A stretch of DNA of 64,000 nucleotides from DASPWW01 sp963803425 (lineage in GTDB: Bacteria > Actinomycetota > Thermoleophilia > Solirubrobacterales > 70-9), in assembly GCA_963803425.1 (NCBI GenBank), contig CAWDMA010000001.1, positions 372,001 to 436,000 of the forward strand, given 5' to 3'. Each line of letters opens with the position of its first letter. The first letter of the stretch is position 1. The notes under the pieces were generated by a model. That model was not told the origin of the DNA, searched no databases, and saw only the letters and a list, made by a program, of their open reading frames with translations. Of the stretch, positions 25,797-33,752 are shown one piece after another. A program made the translations under genes and the position numbers.

Positions 25797-26584
25797 GCGT
25801 CCTCGCGCCGGACGCGAACGCGGGGCGGGCCGTGCTCGTCACCGGGGGCGGGACGGGGATCGGCAGTGCGACGGCCCGGGCCTTCGCGAGCTCGGGCGCC
25901 AGGGTCGCGATCTGCGGCCGGCGGACCGAGCCCCTGGAGCGGGTCCGCGCCGAGATCGAGGCGGACGGGGGGGAGTGCCTCGCGCACCCGTGCGATGTGC
26001 GCGAGCCGGGCCAGGTCGAGGCGCTGCTCGACGCCGTGCTCACTCGATTCGGCTCGATCGACGTGCTCGTCAACAACGCCGGCGGCCAGTTCGAGGCGCC
26101 GCCCGAGGAGATCTCGCCGAAGGGATGGCGCGCCGTCTTCAACCTCAGCGTCGACGCGGCGTGGAGCCTCACCCACGAGGTCGCGACGCGGACGATGATC
26201 CCGGGCGACGGGGGCCTCGTCGTCTTCATCGGGTTCTCTCCCCGGCGGGGGATCCCCGGCTTCGCCCACGCGTCCGCCGGCCGGGCAGCGCTGGAGAACC
26301 TCGCGGCGGGGCTGGCGATGGAGTGGAGCCGTCACCGGATTCGCGCCGTGTGCGTGGCCGCCGGGAACATCGACACCGAGGGGCTGGAGGGCTACGGGCC
26401 CGAGGCGGTGGAAGAGGCGCGCCGCCAGGTGCCGATGGGGAGGCTGGGTGCGCCGAAGGAGGTCGGTGACGTGATCGCCTTCCTTGCCACGGACGGCGGC
26501 GCCTACGTCACCGGGACGACGGTCGTCGTCGACGGCGGGCTCGACGCGTGGGGCCAGGGGGAGCCTCCCCCCGCGCCTACGTGA
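25793..26584 (+). CDS. Short-chain dehydrogenase, enoyl-CoA reductase-like
   Basis: 263 residues. The Rossmann signature VTGGGTGIGSATA and NNAGGQ are normal. The usual Tyr-x3-Lys is missing: the corresponding stretch reads GFAHASAGRAALENLA. This is the arrangement seen in 2,4-dienoyl-CoA and peroxisomal trans-2-enoyl-CoA reductases, which lack the classical Tyr. Together with the coupled hydratase this suggests reduction of an enoyl-CoA. GTG 25793 is chosen because it forms a GTGA overlap; GTG 25781 would overlap by 16 bp. Confidence 0.85.
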   Translation: MSVLAPDANAGRAVLVTGGGTGIGSATARAFASSGARVAICGRRTEPLERVRAEIEADGGECLAHPCDVREPGQVEALLDAVLTRFGSIDVLVNNAGGQFEAPPEEISPKGWRAVFNLSVDAAWSLTHEVATRTMIPGDGGLVVFIGFSPRRGIPGFAHASAGRAALENLAAGLAMEWSRHRIRAVCVAAGNIDTEGLEGYGPEAVEEARRQVPMGRLGAPKEVGDVIAFLATDGGAYVTGTTVVVDGGLDAWGQGEPPPAPT

Positions 26585-27908
26585 CCGCGACCCGCGCCAG
26601 GGTCGAGAACGTGCACCAGTACAGGTCGCGGCTCCACCCGGGCGTCGGGAACAGCACCGACTGGAACATCGAGGGCACCCGCGCCCGCCCCCGCTCCGCG
26701 CCCGTCTCTATGTCCACGACGACGACGTCGTCGCCGCCCCGGCGCGCGGCGGCGGCGCGGACTCGCTCCGAGCGCGCCACGGCGGCCAGCCGGCGGCCGG
26801 CCACCCGGCCCGCCGCCGTCCGGGCCACGGCCGGCCCGACGTAGTCGTGGAGGACGAGCTCCCCTGTGTCGCGGTACAGGATCATGTGGGCGGCGTGGTC
26901 GAGCCGGCGCCGCCACAGCGGCTCCAGCCGCTGTTCGAACCGGAACGCCGCGACCACCCCGTTCGCCGAGTCGTACGCGATCGCGATCCGCCGCCCGGGG
27001 TCGTACAGCGGCGGGTTGGTGACCGCCCCGCGGGGGTCGCCGCACACCTCGACCAGCTCTCGATCGTCGGGGTTCTCGAGCGAGACCCGGGCCAGGTGGA
27101 CCGGGCCGGGCGTCGACCCCGCGCCCCGCATCGTGGTCGAGTACTCGTGGGCGCCGTTGTCGAGGAACCACAGCTGCCCGCCCTCGATCACGGGGTCCCA
27201 GCCGTAGCTCTGACCGGGGCGGTCGAGGTAGCGGATCTCGAACCCCTCGTCGCGCTCGATTCGGCGGCCGTCCCACAGGAACCGGTATGCGGTCGTGATC
27301 CCGACCACGTAGAGCGCGGCGCCGTCCGCCGACAGCCGCGCGATCACCGGCTCCGGGAGCTCCACCGGCTTGCACAGCGGCTCCAGCCCGTCCGGGTCGA
27401 GCACGGTCAGCGTCGCCGGGTGGCGCAGCTCGCGGTCGAGGTCCTTGGTGGCGAGCGCGCCGTCGGGGAGGACGACGAACGAGTTGTGCGGCCGCGGAGC
27501 GTCGAGCTCGCGTGCGGCGAGCACGTCGAGCTCGGGCGAGAGCCGGTGGCACCACCGCCCGAACACCACGTGCAGCGAGCCGTTCGCGTGCGCAGCGAGC
27601 CCGCCGGGCCAGAACGGCCCCGCCGCGAGCTCCGGCGAGCGCGCCACCGGGGCGAGGGTGTCGGGGTCGATCCGCTCCACCCACGCGACGCTCGGGTCGC
27701 CCAGCGGGCGGCGGCCGAGCGTGTGCCGGAGCGCGAACACCTCGCCGGGCTCGCGCAGGATGACCATGGTGACTGCGAACGCGTCCCGCGCCGCGACCGT
27801 CGACAGCCCCTCGCGCTCTCCGATCCCGAGCCCGCGGATCCCGGTCGGCGCCTGGGCGCGGCGGGGGCCGCCGTCCTCGGCAGGCCAGGGGGATCGCCAC
27901 AGGGTCAC
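26577..27908 (-). CDS. Beta-propeller-like protein, distant relative of the 11-15 kb propeller pair
   Basis: 443 residues, no signal peptide, so probably cytoplasmic. Blade-like segments with repeated Asp-Gly-x-Leu turns are visible (VLDPDGLEPL, VPSMFQSVLFP). A region TAYRFLWDGRRIERDEGFEIRYL parallels AYRFFWDPVSKTLSRDKSW in the first propeller copy, so the three share a family. No metal or catalytic residues recognised. GTG start at 27908. Its end overlaps the SDR gene by 8 bp. The closest functional idea is a sensor or scaffold; none is proven. Confidence 0.7.
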   Translation of the reverse strand: MTLWRSPWPAEDGGPRRAQAPTGIRGLGIGEREGLSTVAARDAFAVTMVILREPGEVFALRHTLGRRPLGDPSVAWVERIDPDTLAPVARSPELAAGPFWPGGLAAHANGSLHVVFGRWCHRLSPELDVLAARELDAPRPHNSFVVLPDGALATKDLDRELRHPATLTVLDPDGLEPLCKPVELPEPVIARLSADGAALYVVGITTAYRFLWDGRRIERDEGFEIRYLDRPGQSYGWDPVIEGGQLWFLDNGAHEYSTTMRGAGSTPGPVHLARVSLENPDDRELVEVCGDPRGAVTNPPLYDPGRRIAIAYDSANGVVAAFRFEQRLEPLWRRRLDHAAHMILYRDTGELVLHDYVGPAVARTAAGRVAGRRLAAVARSERVRAAAARRGGDDVVVVDIETGAERGRARVPSMFQSVLFPTPGWSRDLYWCTFSTLARVAVT

Positions 27909-27993
27909 CGTGGTCGCGAATCCTAGGCGCGGAGGCCGCGCCGCCGCGCGAGGGTAGGCCTCGGCGCCGGACGAGTAGGATCGGCGGCTCGCG

Positions 27994-29700
27994 ATGGAGC
28001 GGGCCGAACAGGCGGCGTCGAGACCGATCCTGCTCGTCGTCGACGACGAGCCTGAGTCTCTCGCCCGGATCGAGCAGGAGCTGACCCGCCGGTACGCGGC
28101 CGACTACGAGGTGGTGTGCGCCTCCTCGACCGGCGATGCATGCGCGTCGCTCGGCGTGATGCGCACCCAGGGTCGCGAGGTCGCCGTGGTGCTGGCGGAC
28201 CTGTGGATGCCGGATGAGAACGGGGCGCAGTGCCTCGCGCAGGCTCAGATCCTGCACCCGGGCGCGAAGCGGGCGCTGCTGGTCGAGTGGGGGGCGTGGG
28301 CCGACCGCGACACCGCCGACGCGATCCTGCGTGCGATCGCGCTCGGCCACATCGACTACTACCTGCTGAAGCCGTGGCGTTCTCCCGACGAGCTCTTCCA
28401 CAGGACCGTCTCGGAGTTCATCCACGAGTGGTCACAGGCCGAGACGCTGGGGCCGCGCGAGATCGCGGTGGTCGGGGAGCGGTGGTCGCCGCGCGCGCAC
28501 GAGCTCCGCAGCCTGCTCACCCGGAACGGCGTCCCGCACGCGTTCCACGAGCACGACTCCGAGGCGGGCGCGGCGCTGCTTCGCGAGGTCGGCAAGGACG
28601 TCGCGGCCGGGCCGGTGGTGATCGTCCGCGGCGGGCGCACGCTCGTCGATCCCTCCAACGCCGAGCTCGCCCAAGCCTACGGGGTGAGCACCGCGCCGCC
28701 GCCGGGCTCGGAGGAGTTCGACCTGATCGTCGTCGGCGCCGGCCCGGCCGGGCTGGCGGCTGCCGTGTCGGCCTCCTCAGAGGGGCTGCGCACGCTCGTC
28801 GTCGAGCGCGAGTCGATCGGCGGCCAGGCCGGCGCCAGCTCCCGGATCCGCAACTATCTCGGCTTCTCCCGAGGCGTGAGCGGCGCCGAGCTCGCTCAGC
28901 GCGCCTACCAGCAGGCGTGGGTGCTGGGGACAGAGTTCGTCCACATGCGCGAGGTCACCGGGCTGCGGCCCGAAGGCGGCCTGCGGATCGTGGAGCTCGG
29001 CGACGTCGAGCTCGCGGCGCGCGCTGTTGTCCTCGCCACGGGGGTGAGCTACCGCAGGCTGGAGATCCCTGCGCTGGACGAGCTGATCGGGCGGGGGGTG
29101 TACTACGGACCGTCCACATCGGAGGCGCGGGGGCTGGCGGGGACGCAGGTGCACGTCGTCGGCGGCGGCAACTCCGCCGGCCAGGCCGCGATGCAGCTGT
29201 CCCGATGGGTGGAGCGGGTGACGCTGCTCGTCCGCGAGCCGGATCTGGCCGCGACGATGTCGCACTACCTGCGCCGCGAGCTCGACGCCGCGGCGGCCGT
29301 CCAGATCCGAACGGGCGTGGAGGTGTCCGACGCGTCGGGCGACGACCGGATCCGCACGCTGACGCTCCGCGACCTGGCCTCGGGTGAGACCGATGAGGTG
29401 GAGACAGCTGGCCTGTTCGTGCTGATCGGCGCGGTTCCGCGGACGGCGTGGCTGCCGCCCGAGGTGGCCCGCAGCGACCACGGCTTCGTGCTCACCGGGT
29501 CGGCTATCGCCGCCGGCGGCGACCGCGTTCCGATGCCGTACGAGACAAGCCTTCCCGGAGCGTTCGCGGTCGGGGACGTCCGTCACGGCGCGGCCCGGCG
29601 GGTGGCGCCGGCGGTCGGCGAGGGCTCGGTCGTCGTGCAGCAGGTGTACCGGTGGCTGGAGCGGCTTGCCGAGCTCAGCCCCGGCGCTCAGTCCGGGTAG
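27994..29700 (+). CDS. Receiver domain fused to glutaredoxin-like and thioredoxin-reductase-like domains
   Basis: 568 residues with three parts. Residues 10-130 form a response-regulator receiver-like domain (LLVVDDEPESL, LADLWMPDENG with the phosphoacceptor Asp, YYLLKPW). Residues 150-230 look like a glutaredoxin fold (IAVVGERWSPRAHELRSLL) without a redox Cys. From 240 on it is a FAD/NAD(P)H oxidoreductase: GAGPAGLAAAV (FAD, near 248) and VVGGGNSAGQAAMQL (nucleotide). The CxxC of true thioredoxin reductase is missing; instead YYGPSTSEARGLAG occupies that place, as in related fused reductases. It is likely a signal-responsive flavoprotein. No histidine kinase is near. Confidence 0.85.
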   Translation: MERAEQAASRPILLVVDDEPESLARIEQELTRRYAADYEVVCASSTGDACASLGVMRTQGREVAVVLADLWMPDENGAQCLAQAQILHPGAKRALLVEWGAWADRDTADAILRAIALGHIDYYLLKPWRSPDELFHRTVSEFIHEWSQAETLGPREIAVVGERWSPRAHELRSLLTRNGVPHAFHEHDSEAGAALLREVGKDVAAGPVVIVRGGRTLVDPSNAELAQAYGVSTAPPPGSEEFDLIVVGAGPAGLAAAVSASSEGLRTLVVERESIGGQAGASSRIRNYLGFSRGVSGAELAQRAYQQAWVLGTEFVHMREVTGLRPEGGLRIVELGDVELAARAVVLATGVSYRRLEIPALDELIGRGVYYGPSTSEARGLAGTQVHVVGGGNSAGQAAMQLSRWVERVTLLVREPDLAATMSHYLRRELDAAAAVQIRTGVEVSDASGDDRIRTLTLRDLASGETDEVETAGLFVLIGAVPRTAWLPPEVARSDHGFVLTGSAIAAGGDRVPMPYETSLPGAFAVGDVRHGAARRVAPAVGEGSVVVQQVYRWLERLAELSPGAQSG

Positions 29701-29873
29701 TCTCCGAGCAGCTCCTCGGCCTCGCTCCACCGCCCGGGCGGGACGCGAAGCGCGATGTCGCCGCGGCCGAACCGATCCAGCGGCCAGTCAGCGGTCAACA
29801 CGCACTCCACGCCCGCCTCCGAGAGGTGCCGGCGCCACGCGGCGGCCGCCTCGCGCTCCTCGAAGTCCCGCAC
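29688..29873 (-). CDS. Small protein with possible non-canonical ATC start
   Basis: 61 residues from GTG 29873 (RDFEEREAAAAWRRHLSEAG...), overlapping the end of the reductase gene by 13 bp antisense. The frame extends upstream in a protein-like way (IADPRFDEWEP) for 13 codons to an ATC at 29912, with GGAGGG at 29918-29923 five bases before it and no ATG, GTG or TTG between. A 74-residue product starting there is plausible, either by a true non-canonical start or by a substituted ATG. The gene follows the CHRD gene, whose TAG is at 29927. Function unknown. Confidence 0.55.
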   Translation of the reverse strand: MRDFEEREAAAAWRRHLSEAGVECVLTADWPLDRFGRGDIALRVPPGRWSEAEELLGDYPD

Positions 29874-29926
29874 CGGCTCCCACTCGTCGAACCGCGGGTC
29901 CGCGATGTGGATCTCGTCCCTCCGGG

Positions 29927-30382
29927 CTATTGGGCCTTCAGCTGGCCGCGAATCGCGCCGTCGGTCGAATAGGCGCTGTTCTTGACGGCGACGTTGTAGT
30001 GGTTCGGATTTCGCGAGATCTGCTTCAGGGTCTTGGTCGGGATCCCGGTTGCGACGCCCTTCACCGGGCTCGCCTCGCGCACCTTGGTGAGCGTGAAGAC
30101 GAGGTCCCCGTTCTGGCCCTTCTTGCCCTGGTAGACGGCGATGTTGAGCCCGGCCTTGCCGCCGATCTGCGCGTAGCTGACCTGGAAGCGCACCTTCTGC
30201 TTCTGCCGCAGCAGGTGCAGCTTCGCGGTCCCCTTGCCGCCGGGCGCTCCCGGCTGCCCCACGACCTGCTCGCCGGTCATGTTCGCCTTCACCTTCGGTC
30301 CCGCCAGGGCAACGGCCGGCACGAGCATCGTGCAGCCGATTGTCGCCGCCAGCGTCAGAACGCCCAACCTGGTTCGCATCAT
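29927..30382 (-). CDS. Secreted CHRD-domain-like protein
   Basis: 151 residues. A signal peptide (VLTLAATIGCTMLVPAVALAG) precedes one domain with the CHRD pattern: ANMTGEQVVGQPGAP...GTAKLHL at the start and YNVAVKNSAYSTDGAIRGQL at the end. CHRD domains are extracellular and of unclear function in bacteria. GGGAGGG abuts the first ATG (30382); the second ATG at 30379 has better spacing and is equally likely, a pattern also seen at 1222. The gene is probably followed by the small gene at 29873. Confidence 0.75.
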   Translation of the reverse strand: MMRTRLGVLTLAATIGCTMLVPAVALAGPKVKANMTGEQVVGQPGAPGGKGTAKLHLLRQKQKVRFQVSYAQIGGKAGLNIAVYQGKKGQNGDLVFTLTKVREASPVKGVATGIPTKTLKQISRNPNHYNVAVKNSAYSTDGAIRGQLKAQ

Positions 30383-30388
30383 CCCTCC

Positions 30389-30847
30389 CTACTCAGAGAG
30401 CTCCACACGGTCGATCGCCTGCTGCTTCACGGGCCGGTCGCCGGCATCGGTCGGCTGGCGCTCGATCGTGTCGACCGCGTCCATCCCGTCCGTCACCTGC
30501 CCGAACACGGTGTGCTTGCCGTCGAGCCAGGGCGCCTCCGCCGCGGTCACGATGAAGAACTGAGAGCCGTTCGTGTTCGGCCCCGCGTTGGCCATCGCCA
30601 CCGCCCCGCGGACGACCTTGTGGTCGTTGAACTCGTCCTCGAACGTGTACCCCGGCCCGCCGGTTCCGGTCCCCTCCGGGCACCCCCCCTGGATCATGAA
30701 GTCCGGGATCACGCGGTGGAAGATGAGTCCGTCGTAGAACCCGTCCGAAGCGAGCTTGCGGAAGTTCTCGACCGTCTTCGGGGCGTCGTCGTCGAACAGC
30801 TCGAACGCGATCCGGCCCGCCGTGGTGTGGAGAGTCAGCTCGGACAT
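30389..30847 (-). CDS. Cyclophilin-type peptidyl-prolyl cis-trans isomerase
   Basis: 152 residues of the single cyclophilin domain without a signal peptide. Catalytic and binding residues are in FHRVIPDFMIQGG (Arg) and MANAGPNTNGSQFFIV, followed by LDGKHTVFGQVTDGMD. It assists folding in the cytoplasm. ATG 30847 starts the protein directly at strand 1 (SELTLHTTAGRIAFELF). Its neighbour upstream is 43 bp away and divergent. Confidence 0.93.
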   Translation of the reverse strand: MSELTLHTTAGRIAFELFDDDAPKTVENFRKLASDGFYDGLIFHRVIPDFMIQGGCPEGTGTGGPGYTFEDEFNDHKVVRGAVAMANAGPNTNGSQFFIVTAAEAPWLDGKHTVFGQVTDGMDAVDTIERQPTDAGDRPVKQQAIDRVELSE

Positions 30848-30889
30848 CGCGGGCAGCCTATCGACCTGCCGCCTGATACAACGGCCGCC

Positions 30890-31690
30890 GTGCTCACTCC
30901 CGGCCTGCGCTGGTTCTTCACTATCGCGGCGGCGCTCGCGCTGATCGCCGGGATCCAGCTGTTCGTGCTGGCGAGCGAGACCGACCGCTTCTTCTCGTGG
31001 ACGATCGAACCGCCGCTGACCGCCGCGTTCCTCGGCGCCGCGTACTGGGCGGCCTGCGTGCTGCTCGCGTGGGCCGCCCGCCAGCGGAGCTGGTGGACCG
31101 CGCGGACCGCACTCCCGCCGGTGTTCGTGATCGCGGTCGGGCTGCTCGTCGCCACCCTGATCCACCTCGACAAGTTCGACCTCGACAGCCTGTTCGGGTG
31201 GTTCTGGCTGATCACGTACATCGTCGTGGTGCCGCTGCTGGTCGCGCTCATCGCGCAGCAGCTTCCACGGGTCGGGGAGCGGCCCGCGCGCGAGCGGGAG
31301 ACGCCGGCGTGGCTGCGGGCGCTGCTGGCGCTACAGGCCGTCGCCCTGATCGCCCTCGGCGCGGCGCTGTTCGTCGCCCCGACCGGCGCCGACTCGCTGT
31401 GGCCGTGGGTGCTGACGCCGCTCACGGGCCGTGCCGTCGGGGCCTTCCTGATCGGGTTCGGGACGGCTGCCGGATTCGCCGTCCGCGAGGGCGAGCTCGC
31501 CCCCCTGCGCGGCCCGGCGCTCGCCTACGCGACGCTCGGCGCGCTGGAGCTGCTCGCGCTCGCGATCCACTCCGACGACGTCACCGCGAGCGGCGCCGGA
31601 ACCGCGCTGTACGTGGCGTTCTGCGTCTCGGTGCTGGGTGCCGGCCTCTACGGGGTCGCCAGCGCCCGCCGCGCCGCGTCGCGGTCGTAG
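30890..31690 (+). CDS. Polytopic membrane protein, unknown function
   Basis: 266 residues with seven or eight membrane helices separated by short loops, e.g. FFTIAAALALIAGIQLFVLA, PPVFVIAVGLLVATLIHL, LLVALIAQQL and ALAYATLGALELLALAI. Tryptophan-rich loops flank several of them. GTG 30890 gives an N-terminus that starts at the first helix. It is divergent from the cyclophilin gene with 42 bp between. No family identified. Confidence 0.7.
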   Translation: MLTPGLRWFFTIAAALALIAGIQLFVLASETDRFFSWTIEPPLTAAFLGAAYWAACVLLAWAARQRSWWTARTALPPVFVIAVGLLVATLIHLDKFDLDSLFGWFWLITYIVVVPLLVALIAQQLPRVGERPARERETPAWLRALLALQAVALIALGAALFVAPTGADSLWPWVLTPLTGRAVGAFLIGFGTAAGFAVREGELAPLRGPALAYATLGALELLALAIHSDDVTASGAGTALYVAFCVSVLGAGLYGVASARRAASRS

Positions 31691-32103
31691 TACGCGTCGA
31701 CGCGGACGCCGACCCCGTCCCGGAGCGTCCACAGGTGCGCGTAACGGGCGTCGACACCGGCGCCGCTGCCTCGCCCGCGCGCGGTCAGGTGGATCATGAC
31801 CAACGCCCGCTCGCCCTCGATCAGCACGTCCTCGACCTCCTGGTGGAACTCGCTCCACTGCTGGAGGAAGTCGTGCAGGAAGGTGCGCACCGCCTCCCGC
31901 CCCCTGAACACGTCGGAGTCCGGAAGCTCGCCGCTCTCGTGCCACTCGGCGTCCGGCGCGAGCGCTGCCACGGTGCCGTCGATGTCACCGCGGTTGAGCG
32001 CCTCGTAGGAGGCGCGCAGTCGCTCGCTCGGTGGCTCGCTCACCGCCTCAACATACGTGCCGGGGCTCGCGGTCGTGACCACGGCGCCCGCCTCGCCTAT
32101 CAT
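31648..32103 (-). CDS. SnoaL/NTF2-like protein
   Basis: 151 residues from ATG 32103, or 131 from GTG 32043 (SEPPSERLRASYEALNRGD), the latter matching the usual SnoaL N-terminus. The cone-shaped NTF2 fold is indicated by EALNRGDIDGTVAALAPDAEWHES, then FRGREAVRTFLHDF and HLWTLRDGVGVRVDAYYDR. These proteins bind or isomerise small hydrophobic substrates, but this one has no assigned partner. It overlaps the membrane protein gene by 43 bp at its 3' end. Confidence 0.8.
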   Translation of the reverse strand: MIGEAGAVVTTASPGTYVEAVSEPPSERLRASYEALNRGDIDGTVAALAPDAEWHESGELPDSDVFRGREAVRTFLHDFLQQWSEFHQEVEDVLIEGERALVMIHLTARGRGSGAGVDARYAHLWTLRDGVGVRVDAYYDRDAARRALATP

Positions 32104-32171
32104 GACGCGAACGGCTCGCGGGGCTGCGGGTAGGCACGAGGCCGATCCTTCGAGCCGATTCTGTTGTTGTC

Positions 32172-33752
32172 ATGGAGACGATGATCCCGGCACGCACGCC
32201 CACCATGCGGTTCAGCCGCGCCGCAACGGCAGCGGTGGCGGCTGCGCTGCTCGCGGCGCTCGTGATGGCGCCGGCGCACGCGTCGGCGAAGCCCTCGAAG
32301 GCGTCGAAGCGCCCCAACGTGGTCCTGTTCGTGACCGACGACGAGGCCACGCAGATGGTGCGGCCCGACACGATGCCGAACCTGCTCAACCTGATCAGGC
32401 CGAACGCGACCGTGTTCACGAACTCGATCGTGACCACACCGCTGTGCTGCCCGGCGCGCGCAGGGATGCTCACCGGTCAGTACGGCCACAACAACGGGGT
32501 GCTCCGAAACGACTACCGGCAGCTTCAAGACCGCCACAACACGCTCCCGGTGTGGCTGGGCAGGGCCGGCTACAAGACCGCGCACGTCGGCAAGTACCTG
32601 AACCTGTACCGGAAGGCGCGCGGCCCCGAGGAACGGCCGGCTCCGGGCTGGGACGTGTGGCAGACCGTGCAGGAGCCGATCCGCTACTACGACTACGACT
32701 GGTCGGCGAACGGCCGCGTCAAGCACTACGGGACCGACGACGACGACTACCTCACTTCGGTGATCAACCGGAAGATGACCCGGGTGGCCGGCCGATTGTC
32801 GAGAAACCGGAAGCCGTTCTACCTGCAGGTCGACGAGTACGCGCCCCACGACAGCCCCGGTCGTGCCTCCGGCCCCTGCCACACCAGCCAGGACCCGGTC
32901 CCCTCGCCGACCGAGGAGAACCTGTTCTCGTCAGAGCCGCTTCCCCACCCGCCCTCCTACGACGAGCCCGACGTCTCCGACAAGCCGTCGTTCATCCAGC
33001 GCCAGCCGCCGGTCAACGGAGCGGCGGTTGCGCGCAACTACCGGTGCGCGCTGGCTGCACTGCCCGCCGTGGACCGCGGGATCGCGATGCTGCATCGCGT
33101 CCTCGCCAACACCGGTCAGCTCCGGAAGACCGTGTTCATATTCACCTCGGACAACGGCTACTTCTACGGAGAGCACCGGCTCCGCTACAAGCTCGCGCCC
33201 TATGACGAGGCCCTGAAGGTGCCGCTGATGATCTCGGTCCCGCCCCGCTTCCGCGGGTCGGACCAACCTGGTCCGACCACCTCCGAGCCGGTCGCCAACA
33301 TCGACTTCGCGCCGACGATCCTCGACCTCACAGGCGTGAAGCCGTGCCGCCGGCACGGAGACTGCCGGGTGATGGACGGGCGCTCGCTGATGCCGCTGCT
33401 GCGCGGCGGGGCCGGATGGCCGCAGGACCGCGCTCTGGTGATCGAGCACAAGGGCCAGAACCACGGCTTCTCGAGCTGCAAGTACGAGGGGGTCCGGGTC
33501 CCGGGAGCGGTGTTCCTGAGGCATCTGCTGGTGCCCGACCCGGCAACCGGCGACTGCGTCCCGTCCACCGAGGCGGAGCTCTACGACACCGCCGCCGACC
33601 CGTACGAGCTCGACAACCTGTACCCGGCGCCGCCGAGCACCGACGCGGGGGCGCTGCAGGAACGGATGTCGCAGCGCCTCGCGGGCCTGCGGAACTGCAG
33701 CGGGATCCCCGGCCGCGACAAGCCCCGCAAGACCAGACCGCAGTGCGAGTGA
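32172..33752 (+). CDS. Secreted type-I sulfatase
   Basis: 526 residues. Signal peptide in the first 40 (AAVAAALLAALVMAPAHASA), then NVVLFVTDDEAT (metal-binding Asp pair). The formylglycine motif is Cys92-Cys-Pro-Ala-Arg in TTPLCCPARAGMLTGQ, so the Cys to be converted by a formylglycine-generating enzyme is present. Further sites are HVGKYLNLY and TSDNGYFYGEHRL. It removes sulfate from a carbohydrate or aryl ester. ATGs at 32181 and 32205 are possible starts, and GGAG precedes 32181. It is the first of three overlapping genes. Confidence 0.88.
   Translation: METMIPARTPTMRFSRAATAAVAAALLAALVMAPAHASAKPSKASKRPNVVLFVTDDEATQMVRPDTMPNLLNLIRPNATVFTNSIVTTPLCCPARAGMLTGQYGHNNGVLRNDYRQLQDRHNTLPVWLGRAGYKTAHVGKYLNLYRKARGPEERPAPGWDVWQTVQEPIRYYDYDWSANGRVKHYGTDDDDYLTSVINRKMTRVAGRLSRNRKPFYLQVDEYAPHDSPGRASGPCHTSQDPVPSPTEENLFSSEPLPHPPSYDEPDVSDKPSFIQRQPPVNGAAVARNYRCALAALPAVDRGIAMLHRVLANTGQLRKTVFIFTSDNGYFYGEHRLRYKLAPYDEALKVPLMISVPPRFRGSDQPGPTTSEPVANIDFAPTILDLTGVKPCRRHGDCRVMDGRSLMPLLRGGAGWPQDRALVIEHKGQNHGFSSCKYEGVRVPGAVFLRHLLVPDPATGDCVPSTEAELYDTAADPYELDNLYPAPPSTDAGALQERMSQRLAGLRNCSGIPGRDKPRKTRPQCE

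Noticed and set aside
29666..31690. A + strand frame of 674 codons ending in the membrane protein
   Set aside because: The first 400 codons are antisense to the CHRD and cyclophilin genes; coding begins at GTG 30890.
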